Source of the DNA: Heterocephalus glaber
Taxonomy: Eukaryota; Chordata; Mammalia; Rodentia; Bathyergidae
DNA length: 64,000 nt
Direction of reading: 5' to 3'
Assembly: GCF_000247695.1 (NCBI RefSeq)
Contig: NW_004624784.1
Coordinates: 13,016,166 to 13,080,165 of the forward strand
Shown here one piece after another: positions 11,880 through 22,239 of the stretch. Position 1 is the first letter of the stretch. Each line of letters starts with the position of its first letter. A model generated the notes under the pieces. The model saw only the letters and a list, made by a program, of their open reading frames with translations. It was not told where the DNA came from and searched no databases. The translations under genes were made by a program, and so were the position numbers.

Positions 11880-12180
11880 GAATAGTTTTTTGGGGGAGAA
11901 TAGGGAAGGAAATAAAGGGGAAAGGGAAACAGGATGTGAGAGGGTCAAAAAGAAGAAATGAGGGCCAAGGATTTAGCTCAGTGGTTTCGCCACCTGCTGC
12001 ACAAGTGCAAGGACTCGAGTTTGATCCCTGGTACCAAAAAAAAAAAAAAAATAAGAAGAGATGGGAAGGCAGAAAGAAAGAGCAAAGGAGATGGACTGAA
12101 AAGGAGGAAAGCAAGAAAAAGAGCTGAGTGTATGAGAAAAGGGGAAAAGAGAAGGAATGTGAAAAAGAGAAACCACCCTT
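11880..12180. repeat. Purine-rich (G/A) low-complexity tract interrupted by an ID SINE
   Basis: From about 11895 to 12175 the plus strand is dominated by A and G, except for the SINE at 11962-12050. The tract creates long proline/serine/phenylalanine-rich spurious frames on the other strand (for example 11812-12204). Confidence 0.75.
11962..12050 (+). mobile_element. ID-type SINE
   Basis: Starts 'gggccaaggatttagctcag', contains a B-box-like GAGTTTGATCCCTGG, and ends in a pure A run of about 16 bases. Imperfect flanking repeats (agaagaaatgag / agaagagatggg) fit a target duplication inside the purine tract. Confidence 0.85.
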
Positions 12181-12189
12181 CATGACGTG

Positions 12190-13050
12190 TGAAAGAGGGG
12201 GCAATGGTGCAGCAAAGTCATGATGTTGGCTGGGAATATTGCTTTAGCCACAGTGGGGTTACAGCCACACAAATCTGCAGCTGTGGTGCCAGGAAGGTCA
12301 CTGAGGTCCTGGTTATAGAAAGGGCTCCAAGGGTGAACCCCATTCCTGGAGCTATTGGTTCTTCATTCCTTCCCTCCCTATCCAGTGCAAGAAGGAAGAC
12401 TCAAGGATTTGAGAAATCACTCTTCTCTGTACACCCAAACCATTGCCTGTCCCCCTAAACCTCAGGCTCTGCTTCCTGAAGCCAGAGTCCTTGACCTGTC
12501 AGGGAGTGGTGGGGGGAGACGTGAGAAGGGTTAATAAATGGTGATGACAAATTGTGGGAGCTCTGTATTTGAAAGAGGGAAAACTGAGCCCTTTATCTGT
12601 ATGACAGCCACATGGAATAAAATGACATCCAGATTTCTCCTGGCCAGGACATTTGGGAAATAGGTGAGTATTTTCAAACATTCCTTTTAAAGAGCGAGGC
12701 AATAAGTTTCATTATCATCTTTTAATCAAAAGGAAAAAAATCCTATTACACAATTCCCAATGCATTGGGATTAGCAAAAGTCAGCACCTGGGATCCAGTA
12801 GCTCAGCATGTGTGAGCATATGAGCACCACTCATCTTCCTTAGGGAGGATCGCTACACCTGCCCCTCCACTACTGCTAAGTAATGGCTTCCCGTGGGCTC
12901 TGTCCTGGGCAGGCCTGCATGGGAGGCCTGGCCAGGCAGGCACCACTTCCTCTGCCCCTGAAGGACGGGAGAGAGGGAGTGTGGGAAGCCACATGCCCGC
13001 CCCCTCCCCGCCCTGACGGGCTGGCACCTGCAAACCCCTGGCTCAAGAAG
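12190..13050. other. Unassigned single-copy sequence
   Basis: Nothing recognised on either strand. Frames at 12499-12702 and 12803-13033 are short and lack domain features. Confidence 0.35.
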
Positions 13051-13052
13051 CC

Positions 13053-13268
13053 TGGCTTTAGAATCAGGTAGTTTTGGACTTAAAACCCAGTTTCACCATT
13101 ACTAACTGAAATACTGTGGATGATTTTTTTGATTCCTTCTAAGCCCCAATAAGTTCCTAATTTGTAAAATATGAACATTACATCTACTTTGTATTGCTGT
13201 ATATGAAAAGAACCTGGTACAGAGCCTAAGTGGTAGTCAATCAAGAAATGATTTTATTATCAAATAAA
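13053..13268 (+). repeat. MIR SINE, near full length
   Basis: Diverged but collinear with MIR: 'ggacttaaaacccagtttca', a 'ccattactaactg' core, 'taatttgtaaaatatgaaca', 'acctggtacagagcctaag' and a TTATTAT end. Confidence 0.65.
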
Positions 13269-13389
13269 GCTATTATTAATTATTATTATTATTGGTAGAC
13301 AAAGCAAGGCACTACTGCCAGAAACTCCCGATGAAGCACATCCAGCTCCTAAACATGCTAGTCCACAGTATCACAGCTGGTGGCTTCAC

Positions 13390-13590
13390 ACTTTCTCTTT
13401 GTGCTTCTCTGCCTTCCCACACGTTGTTCCTTAACTAGGAACCCACTTTCCATCCCACATTCCTACCATCATGGCTGCATGACTGGCTCACTCTGCTCAT
13501 CCCTCAGCTCTGGTGGCCTTTATGTCCTCTGAGGAGTCTCCCCTGATGCCCATGCCCTGGTGGAAGAGACTGTCCCTGCTACACATGCAA
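13390..13590 (+). repeat. L2 LINE 3' region fragment
   Basis: Carries the L2 3' signatures 'tggctcactctgctcatccc' and 'cctctgaggagtctcccctg', equivalent to the L2 CTCAGAGAGGCCTTCCCTGACC block. Non-coding and diverged. Confidence 0.5.
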
Positions 13591-13595
13591 GCCAG

Positions 13596-13632
<37 letters not shown>
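13596..13632 (+). repeat. (CT)n microsatellite
   Basis: About 37 bases of uninterrupted CT dinucleotide. Likely length-polymorphic. Confidence 0.95.
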
Positions 13633-13634
<2 letters not shown>

Positions 13635-14290
13635 GGCTTGGAGTCTTCCTTCAGGCTCCCAGGACCTTAAGAGGAGGGCCTAGGCCCTGTATATTGTGGT
13701 ATCTCCAGTGTCACTGCATACAGCAGAATAAACATCTTTAAAAGAAATGAATGAATCAGAGAGAAAATGAGAGCTCTCACATGGATACATGTCTAGATAT
13801 GGCTCCCCACCAAAAGCCCATGCAATAGGGTTGCATTAAAAGAAAAATAATCGCTGGTCAGAGGGTGATGGCTCTTTTCCCCTTCATGAGTAAACACAGC
13901 TGAGGCACTGGATTTGGTTCCAGGTCCCTTATTCAAGCATCCACCTACAAAGCAGAGTCCATTCTGTAGAGGCCACCCAGAGGGATAGGAGACCCTCTCC
14001 TCACACATGCAGACATAGTGAAGGCAGAGGATGTGAGCTCAGTGGAAGAGGGGTGACCCACCAGCTCTCTTCAAGTTGGGGTGTCTTGCACAGGAGTTGG
14101 GCCAGCACCAGTGGGTGACCCCAAGCAAGTCATTAAGCATTACCGATAGCCAGATTTGGGTTTCACATGAAGGGGTCAATCATCCCAGCTTGCCCAGAAC
14201 AGTCTGTGTTTTAGCACTGAAAGTCCTAGGTCCTTGGAAACCCCCAAGCTTGGGCAAACCAGGACAGTTTGCTAGTTCCACACAAGATGG

Positions 14291-14337
14291 CAAGTGTGTG
14301 CGTGTGTGTGTGTGTGTGTACATGTGTGCATGTGTGT
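14291..14337 (+). repeat. (TG)n microsatellite with interruptions
   Basis: TG repeats with CG, CA and TACA interruptions, lying directly against the end of the antisense L1 fragment that follows. Confidence 0.9.
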
Positions 14338-14338
14338 A

Positions 14339-14811
14339 ACAGCTTTGTTGAGTTTCAATTCATATAAAATATAATTCAATCATTGAAAGTGTACAATCCA
14401 AGGAGTTTTAGTGTACATACAAAGTTGTGTAGCTGTCACCACAGGCAGTGGTAGAACGTTTTTTATCACCACCCCCCCAAGAAATCCCGTTCCTTTTACC
14501 TATCATTCCAATACCTTTCTTTCCCCTAACACTAATCTACTCCCTATCTCTATGGATTTGCTCATTCTGGACATTTTAGAATCATACAATATGTGACATT
14601 GTTTTGACTGACATCTTTCACATACCAAAATGTTTTCAAGATTCATCTGTGTTGCAATATGAGTCAGTACCTATTCCTTTCATAGCCAAATAATATTCCA
14701 CCATAGGGATGTACAATACCACATTATCCATTGAGTTGGTTTGTAAATGAACACTAATGTCATTTCCACTTTTGAGTTATTATGAATAATGCTGCTATTA
14801 ACATTCATGTA
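14339..14811 (-). mobile_element. L1 LINE 3' end, antisense (segment 1 of 2)
   Basis: Antisense L1M-class 3' region: 'gctttgttgagtttcaattc', 'gtagctgtcaccacag', 'tggatttgctcattctggac' and 'tatgaataatgctgctatta' are typical of the reverse complement of old mammalian L1 tails. The element is interrupted at 14812 by a DNA transposon and resumes at 15127. Confidence 0.8.
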
Positions 14812-15126
14812 GAGCCATTCTTTGGTATATGTGGGGATTCGATTCTAGGACTCCCTGCAGATATCTAGATCTGTGGATGCTCAAGGCTCTCATACGAACA
14901 CAATAGTACTTCTACACATCCTAGACATCTTTCTTTATCCTTTAAATCATCTCTAGCTTATGCAATGTAAGTGCTACATAAATAGTTGTTATATTGTAAG
15001 ATTTGGGAAATAATAAGAAAAAAGTCTGGACATGTTCAGTATAGATGCAATTTTTTGTGTAATATGTTCCATCTGCAGTTGGCTGAATCCACAGATGTGG
15101 GACCCATAGATATGGAGGACCAACTG
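14812..15126 (-). mobile_element. Tigger/MER2-type Tc1-mariner DNA transposon nested in L1
   Basis: A 315-bp non-autonomous element. One end reads (on the minus strand) CAGTTGGTCCTCCATATCTATGGG-like; the other reads 'ctttggtatatgtgggga'. The internal 'tttaaatcatctctagctta' and 'aagtctggacatgttcagta' blocks are characteristic of the MER2/Tigger group. A TA dinucleotide flanks each side (14810-14811 and 15127-15128), which is the expected target duplication. The L1 sequence is collinear across the insertion. The exact subfamily name is from memory and less certain than the class. Confidence 0.8.
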
Positions 15127-15375
15127 TAAAGCTTTATGTGGATGTACATTTTCATTTCTCTTGGGTAGCATTAAAAGTGAAATTGCCAGATCACATGATA
15201 ATTCTGTGTTTAACCTTTTGAGGAACCGCCAGACTGTTTTCCAAAGCGGCTTCACCATTTTACATTCCCACCAGCAATGCACGAGGGTTGATTTTGCCAC
15301 ATCCTCAACAACACTTGTCATTATCTGTCTTTTTAATTATAACTGTCCCGGTGAGTGTGGTTGCGTGTTTTAACA
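15127..15375 (-). mobile_element. L1 LINE 3' end, antisense (segment 2 of 2)
   Basis: Resumes exactly where the first L1 segment stopped: 'ttttcatttctcttgggtag', 'tttgaggaaccgccagactg', 'ccaccagcaatgcacgaggg' and 'cattatctgtctttttaatt' are in the normal antisense L1 order. No intact reading frame. Confidence 0.8.
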
Positions 15376-15379
15376 GTCA

Positions 15380-16235
15380 GAGCCCTGAGGAAATGAAAAA
15401 GCTGCCTGGAAAGTGGTGTGCCCATTGTCCTGCCTCACATCCTTATCCAGGACTACCGTGGGGAAGGGGCTGCCAGCCCTGGCTGAAATGCTGAATAACT
15501 GATCTCAACATCTTTGGCTTTGTTCTTCTCACCTTGAGGCTGAGGCTTAAAGGAGGCTCAAGGGTGGGGACAGTTGGTGGGAGGCATCCAAAGGGAAGGG
15601 GAACATGGACATTCAGCTTTGCTTCCGTGCTGACTCTGCCATGGGCTTGTGTGGGCAGCAGACACAGCCCAGGTGCTGGCACCGGGGAGAGCTGGTGGCA
15701 GCTGCAGAGGCCCCACAACCTGCAGTCATCACCCTGCCCTCGCGGCCTTGTCATCTGTACCTCCTATGGTCTTTTCTTGGGGCTCAGCTGTCCATTTGCT
15801 CTTCCTCTCTTTTACACCTGGCCTCTTCTCCTCCAGCTTGGCAGCCAGGTACCAGCCACCAGAAAGGTTCCCTTGTGGAGCAGAAGTAAGCAGACTGCTC
15901 TTGGTGCTCTGATCTGGATGGGCGGGTAATGAGATGGTCTTCAAGGGGCAGGGGTACCTAGGGAGGCTCAGAGGCAATGGCCACAGCTCCCTGGGCTGTC
16001 ACAGTTCTCAAATGTGCAGCCAAACCATAGCTCAGTTCCTGTGAGCGGCTCTCCCTTTCCTACCTTCCTGCTCACCACACTACCCCTGCACACATACACC
16101 ACCCACGTTGCAGCCCAGAGAGGGGTGAAGAGCTCCTTCCCTGCCATGGCTGCCCATCCTATTGTCCTGATGTTATGTTGGTGGTGACCCTGACACAGGT
16201 GATCTGCTTTGATCCCTAGGGAACCTGTTGGAAAG
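15380..16235. other. Unassigned single-copy sequence
   Basis: Several overlapping open frames at 15443-15977 (131 codons at most) lie on both strands. None has a recognisable domain, and the overlap on both strands argues against coding. Confidence 0.35.
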
Positions 16236-16237
16236 AG

Positions 16238-16276
16238 GTATGTGTGTGTGTGTGTGTGTGTGTGTCTGTGTGTTTG
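16238..16276 (+). repeat. (TG)n microsatellite
   Basis: TG dinucleotides with a single TC interruption, followed by a G-rich run. Confidence 0.9.
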
Positions 16277-16399
16277 GGGGGTGGTGGTGCTCTTCCTTTA
16301 GATACGTGGTGGGGCTTATTTGAATAACTGTTTCTAAATCCCACAGGGGCATGTGTCACAGTCAGGACTCAAAGCCGGCCTTTGGGTTGTGGTCCACTC

Positions 16400-16630
16400 A
16401 TACACTGTCCAGTGGCTCAGGTGGAAAACTAGGGCATCTTCCATGACTCTTCCCTCTTGCTGCTCCATCTACACCATCTGAACAACCTATTGGTACTATC
16501 TTCAGTACGTGTCCTCACATGAATCACTTCTCATCCTCCCACCCTGGCCCAAGCCACCATCTTCTCTCACGTGGATAACAGCACATGCTTCTTGCCTGGG
16601 TCTACCCTCACCCGATGCTGGCCTCTGCTA
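16400..16630 (+). repeat. L2 LINE fragment (sense)
   Basis: 'aaactagggcatcttccatg', 'actcttccctcttgctgctc' and 'aagccaccatcttctctcac' are in the order of the L2 3' segment (GACTCCTCCCTCTCC, CAGGCCACCATCATCTCTCGCCTGGA). Strongly diverged, no frame. Confidence 0.55.
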
Positions 16631-17306
16631 ATAAGTTTTGCTCTGGCTTGGTTCTGTGCAGATCAATGTATTAGGACCCTTCTCCACCCTTGATTTCCCC
16701 TTGCACAGTGCAAGGGGGGTAGAGCTGTGACTCACATAGAAATCTGTCATGATACTCATTTTCTGCTCTGTGCATATGCATAAACACACGGATGTCCATG
16801 AGCACGTACGTGTCTTGGCTTCAACCAAAAACATAGAAACAGAACATGTAGCCAGAACTCTTGTCAAGAACTTATTTATTCAACCTCTACTTTTTTTAGT
16901 AGAGGGGAATATACACATTGTATTTTGTAGCAAATCAGGGTAAGAACCACTTCACCTGGCATAAGATTACGGGTTTGCAGGAGGGGCAAGGCCATATCTC
17001 AATCCCCTGTCATCCCGTCAAGCATGTTGGGTCTGATCAGATGCCAGGACTGGGGACTATTTGACAGGAGGGTCCTGGACAGGGATCACCTGAGACACAG
17101 ATGGCCAAATGCCAAATTCTCATTCCTAACCAAACTGCCTGATCATTCAAAAAGCCACAAGGACTGCTGGGAATGGACAGCCCCAGTCTTAGCTCTTTCT
17201 TTCAAGTCTGGTTTCAGCATCCTCTGTGATCACATTAGTGTGATAACGTCTCTTATGGTTAGATGCCTGCATCCACGATGAGGATATAATGACTTTCCTA
17301 GCATCT

Positions 17307-17348
17307 TGCACGCATGTATGCATGCGCGCACACACACACACACACACA
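17307..17348. repeat. Alternating pyrimidine-purine tract ending in (CA)n
   Basis: All 42 bases alternate pyrimidine and purine without a break: a TGCACGCATGTATGCATGCG start, then a (CA)n run. Such tracts favour the left-handed Z form. It is also a microsatellite. Confidence 0.9.
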
Positions 17349-17749
17349 CTGCCCCACTGAGCAGACACACACTCTGCCTCCACAGAGCTGCACAGGACTG
17401 TGGCAGCCCTCCCACACAACTCGGCTGGTGGCTACTGGCTTCAGAGGCTTTTTAATTGTCTAGGAAGTACATGGAGGGTACTGGGTTGTATCAGCTCCAG
17501 AATAAAGGATCAGAAGTTTCTTAACTCTAGGACAAGAGGGATTTACTCCAAATTGGGAGACAGACTCAGGGGAGAGAAAAGATGCATGTGCTGGGGAGCA
17601 ATGACATCACCAGTGACTGATCCCTACTCTAAGACTCGAGAGCACTGAGCCCTGAGACCAGCCCATGTTCCGTTCTAGCTCTCATCCCTGGTCATGTTTC
17701 CCTGAGCACCTATGGAGTTCCTACTTCCCTTGTTCATGCTGCATGGTAC

Positions 17750-17842
17750 CACAGACAGAAACTGAGGCTCTGGGGCCTAAGGCTACATAGCTAGTAAATG
17801 GTTAACTTGGGATCCAACCCCTATCTTCTGTCACCAAGCCAA
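17750..17842 (-). repeat. MIR SINE (antisense)
   Basis: 'cagaaactgaggctctgggg', 'aaggctacatagctagtaaa' and 'cttgggatccaacccctatc' match the antisense MIR CORE. Confidence 0.65.
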
Positions 17843-18044
17843 CACTCTCCTACTACATGCCCCGCCTCTCCACTCCATGGGGACAATTCCCTTCTCTGAA
17901 CCCTGTTCATCTACATCTTGCCCTCACCCTTGCTCTTGAACTGCTTCTGAGTTGCAACCCCCAGCCTCACTGGACTATCAGAAGGGCAGAAAGCATGACC
18001 TGGGCTCTTGTGGCATTTCAGTCTCTAGCACACTTCTGGGGGTC

Positions 18045-19120
18045 ACAGTGTCAGCCACTGTGCCAAGTATCCTCTAATGCACCATCGCTGGGATCCCCAC
18101 AGCACCCCGTGAGGACAACAACATTGTTGTGTCCACCTGTTCAGTTCTCAGCTGCCTCTTCCTCCTGTCTCACACATGGCCTTCTTCTTGGTCTTCCTTG
18201 GGCTCTGGTCTGATCCACGAATGTCTGTACTCATACACGGGCCTGTGCATAAGCCTCACCCCCATAGTCTTGGCCCACCTGGCATAGTCTAGGGGACAAA
18301 GAGTGGGAGCAGTCAGGCCCAGTAGCCAAGGTGCCAGGTGGGACATGGGCAAAGCTGTAAAGGTGTTTTGGGAGAGCAGGGTGCCAGGAGCCAGTAGGGG
18401 TTTAGGAAGGAGCTAAACCCTGAGACACAGGAGGACTGCGTCCCCTGTGGATGGGAATGCCTGGGGGGTGCTGTTTGTTGCTGAGTGTGGCTGCAGGACT
18501 CTAGGGTGGGACCTGTGCTCCCCCTTCCTTTCTGGGCTCATGGGTTGCTGTGACTCCAGCTGTGCTGCTGCTCAGGTGGGGACTTCAGATTGGAGGGGCT
18601 GAGAAACTCCCCTGGAGAGGCCCCTCCTGCTTTCAGAGTCCTCCCTCCTTTTTCTACCTCTGACCCTTTGCCAAGGACACCCTTTCTGGAACAGCTGTCC
18701 TGTGTTCATACAGGTTGAGAAATGTTGCCTCCCCCAGGAAGCCTCAGGAAGTAACAGGAGGAACAGACTTCCTTTATGAAACCTCCAACTCCTTCGTTGT
18801 GTCTGCGTTGTGACCTCACTGCCACTGGCACCTTCCTTGCAGGGGGGCAGCTGCCACGCCTTTGTGCGTGTTACCTAGTTCTGAGTCTGAAGTGAGCCGC
18901 TCTAGATTTCCTTATGTCTCCTTGTTTCCATGTCCTTTCATGGGGGCTAGTTTAAGATCCAGAGAAAGAAATTCAACCTCACATGGAGACTTGTAAACTT
19001 ATGGGACATCTAACCCCAAGAGGTGGGGCAAGCTGAAAATATAAATCACTTCCAAAAGAGTTTAGCTGCATTCCTTGAAATCAGGGTTATGATGTGTAAC
19101 TGAAGAGAATCCATGCAAGG
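18045..19120. other. Unassigned single-copy sequence
   Basis: 17955-18040 may be an L2 3' remnant ('ctatcagaagggcagaaagc'-like). Beyond that I recognise nothing. No plausible exon. Confidence 0.35.
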
Positions 19121-19138
19121 ATGTGGGTGTGTCTGAGT

Positions 19139-19160
19139 GGGGTGTGTGTGTGTGTGTGTG
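19139..19160 (+). repeat. Short (TG)n microsatellite
   Basis: About 10 TG units. Confidence 0.85.
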
Positions 19161-19589
19161 GTATGAGGAGTATGTGCAACCCCCAAGGTCATTCCTGTGT
19201 CTTCCATTCTAAGTCCCTTCCCTTTGAGGCTGATGCTGGGGAGGAAACCTCAACTCTTTCCTATGTGGCTGACCCTAGAATTCTGCAAATTAAACCTTTA
19301 ATTGAGCTCTCCAGAGGCTAGAGGATTTCCCTTCAAATGCCTTTCACTCATTCCCTCAGCTCATCCAAGGAGAGCTGCCAAATCATTTTGCAAAGGCTGA
19401 CCACCCCATTTAGGCCTGTACAGTTTTAGGTAAGTGGGGTGACCCAGGTTGAGCCTCAGGACTGGTGCAGACAGACACCTGCTGCAGGCTAGGGTGCAAT
19501 GACCTCCCCACTCCATATAAATGCTGTGTTACCACCCTCCCTGCCAACATGTATGTTTGTCATCCTCCCCCAGGGTGTCCTTGTATACT

Positions 19590-19690
19590 CCCTTCACATG
19601 ATCCTCACTGCCACCCTGTGGGGTGAGCTGGGCAAGTACTATTTGCATTTCACAGGTGAGGAGAGATTTGAAAAACTAGAATGCCTGTAT
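19590..19690 (-). repeat. MIR SINE (antisense)
   Basis: 'catgatcctcactgccaccc', 'gtggggtgagctgggcaagt' and 'tgcatttcacaggtgaggag' follow the antisense MIR order (TCCTCACAACAACCC, TGAGGTAGGTACTATTATT, CCATTTTACAGATGAGG). Confidence 0.65.
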
Positions 19691-20279
19691 AGGCAGAAGG
19701 CTGGTGGGTGGCATGGCTGGCAAGTTTCACTCCATTCAGGTGGGGCATTCAGAGGTCCCTCAAGCCATAGAAAAATGTTGGGGTAGAGGCTGGCTCTTCA
19801 CCTACCTAGTTCCTCCAATTCCTGCCCCAAGAGCTCCCTTCTATTGGGCACATGCCCTTATAGGGAGCCTCCAGGGATGGACCCTATCGGAGCCCTTGTT
19901 GAGGTCCTGGGCTTAAGGTCACCTCGACATCTTGACCCATGTACTTCCTCTCTCCTGAGAGAAACACACTTCACAACCACCTTGCAAGTTTCCAGAGATG
20001 AGACCCACAGGCTCTTCTGAGGAATTGAGGGAGTATTTTAGAACCCCAAAGTGCAAAAGGCTGCCCACTCTATCCCGCATTGAAAAGCCCGGAACCGGAA
20101 GGTGGTGTGTGGAAGGAAAGGGGGTGGCCCCATCCTGTGCTCAAAGCCCCAAGATGGGGCAGTGTGCCTCGTCTACCCCTAGGCATTGCCAGCTCCTGTA
20201 TCCCCAGAAAGCTGTTTGGGGGCCTTCAGGCACTCAGCTATGAGCACAGCCCTGAGGAATTCCCCCCAGAGTGCTCCTC

Positions 20280-20440
20280 TCCTTAATTGAACACATTTAG
20301 AAAGTTTTCTTTCCTCTTTCCCACTGAAGACATCCATCACTTTCCCCAGCAGAGGCGAGGCAGCCACAACTCCTTTCCAGGGTTTATTAAATACATTCAA
20401 GAGCTTATTTGTAGCTGTCAGGGAGACGCGGAGTGGGAGT
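20280..20440. promoter_or_regulatory. Candidate conserved non-coding block (weak)
   Basis: Non-repetitive block with TTAATTGAACAC at 20284-20295 and 'ggtttattaaatacattcaa' at about 20381-20400. No repeat ancestry is visible. Conservation is not tested. Confidence 0.2.
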
Positions 20441-21064
20441 CCAGGAGCCTCCTCTCCACCTCGAGGGCAGCCCCTGCTTCTAGGTGCTTCTCTGTAGCGG
20501 GCAGGGCTGAGGTGGCAGCCCCAGTCCTAAAGTAGTCAACTCTACTCACATAGCCACTGAGGGCCCTGGCTGGCTGGCCAAGGGCAGAGCCCAGTGAGGA
20601 GCTCACACACCTCATACACACCTGGACTCTACCCCAGACAGCTTGGTGAGGAGTAAATGCACTCACTGTCTGACCCTGGTGCCAAAGGGTCACCTTGGAG
20701 TTGTAGGTGGGGCCTGAGCTCTCTGGTGTGGAGACCATGCTTCTCCTTTTGGGATAACCCAGCTCAATCAGGCCTTGGGCTCATAGCCCAGGGCACTGGA
20801 GAGAGTGTGGAAGAAAAATGTTTTCTCTGGCTCAGAGAAGGACTTTAGAAGCTCCAGAAATCCCCTCTCTTGATGGATCAGAATGTTGAGTCCCAGAGAA
20901 AGGGGGGTGGTTTCTTGGGGTTTCCCTCAGTGCCCCCTCAACCTGAGGACCAGGATAACGGTCCTGATTTTTCCCCTCCCTGGGACTGAAAGGAAAGAGG
21001 ACAGAAATTCCCAGCTGAAATCAAGAGAGACAGCTTCTTGACTCCTTGTTTCTTTTTCTTTCCT

Positions 21065-21175
21065 TTTTTGGGGGGGAAATTATAAAATATTTCAAGTGTA
21101 CAGAAGAGCAGAAAGAATTACATAAACAACATCTGTGTACCTGCTACCCACTATTAACAAATCCTAATAACTTGA
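21065..21175 (-). mobile_element. L1 LINE 3'-UTR fragment, antisense
   Basis: 'aaatatttcaagtgtacaga', 'cataaacaacatctgtgtac' and 'ctgctacccactattaacaa' resemble the antisense L1M 3'-UTR (TGTACAGAAAAGTAGAGAA, CACCCATGTACCCATCACCCAG). Short and diverged. Confidence 0.45.
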
Positions 21176-21599
21176 GTGATTTCTAATTTCAAAGGTGGCA
21201 TTAGCTGCTATAGGGTTAGTTGAATTTTATAGTGCTTTTCAAATGTAAAATAATTTTATTCTTTTTAATAAACGTATTTCATTAAATGTACAACCAGGAT
21301 TTAATTTTTTAGACCTTGGGAAACTTCATTTAAATACAAAGTAAAAGAAAAACCCCTCTATCAGACCATGGATTCTTATTTTCTGTTGTTCTTCTAAAAC
21401 ATACACTTTCTGTGGCTGTGGCCTGGTCAGAGTGGATGAGAAAAGAGCTTACAGTCTCCCTGACCTCTCTGTAGTAGCCTGATATCCCACAGAAAGGTTT
21501 TCTGTCAAGTGTTCAAGGTAGACTCCACCCAGAATGTCTGATAAAGAAAGAGGAGCCTGATAGCAGGAGAGGAATGGAGGGTGGGATCTGGACCTAGGT

Positions 21600-21760
21600 A
21601 GGCCTTGCTGGGGCCCTCCATTCCTGCCCAGAGTCCCTTAATCTTCTCCCCTTTATCACTCTCATCCTTGTACATTCCTCTCTCCCCTTATACTGCCAGC
21701 TATTTCTTATCTCCTACCTTTTATTTAACTTATATTATGTGTGCTTGCCACATAGTGGCA
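21600..21760 (+). repeat. L2-like LINE trace
   Basis: A pyrimidine-rich stretch with 'tatttaacttatattatgtg' near its end resembles the L2 TTTATTTTTCTTCATAGC / TGACATTATATTATATATTT region. Weak support. Confidence 0.3.
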
Positions 21761-22239
21761 AATCTGGTGTTAACCAGTCATTGAGTGTGCCCGAGCTGCT
21801 CAGAAGCTCAGAGGACCAATGGTACATCTCTTCCCAAGTCCACATTGTGCGAGATTGTCTTGGTAGCTTGTCACTGGCCATGGTGGGAGCGTTTAGGCAA
21901 TCTGTGACCACCAGAGCTGGTTGCTAGATATTTGCCAGCACAATACCACTGGTATGAACTTCTCAATAATAGTTGCATTCCAAAGAGATCTCCTAGAGAA
22001 GAAAAACACCAGGGAGCCAAAGGAATGGACCACAGATGGTCAAATTTCAGGCAGGAGGCTGATTATGAGATGAGTTTCACCTGGGCAGAGTGGTCGCTGC
22101 TTAGCATTTTTTGGCTAGAAAGGTCCCTGAAAGTGATCTTGTCCAATCCTCTCAGGAGAAAGAGCAAAACAAAGTCCGGAGAAGTGACACAACTCACTGG
22201 CAACATAGGTGGGCTTCCAATTCACATCTCCATCTCCTA

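Noticed and set aside
11812..12204. 130-codon minus-strand frame
   Set aside because: Product of the purine tract read on the other strand plus the antisense ID SINE.
13594..13635. Possible CRISPR or minisatellite array
   Set aside because: It is a plain CT dinucleotide repeat. No unique spacers.
14989..15321. 110-codon minus-strand frame
   Set aside because: Crosses the boundary between the nested DNA transposon and the L1 arm, so it is a chimera of dead repeats.
20080..20110. CpG island or promoter
   Set aside because: A few CpGs within about 30 bases only; no extended CpG-rich region and no initiator context.
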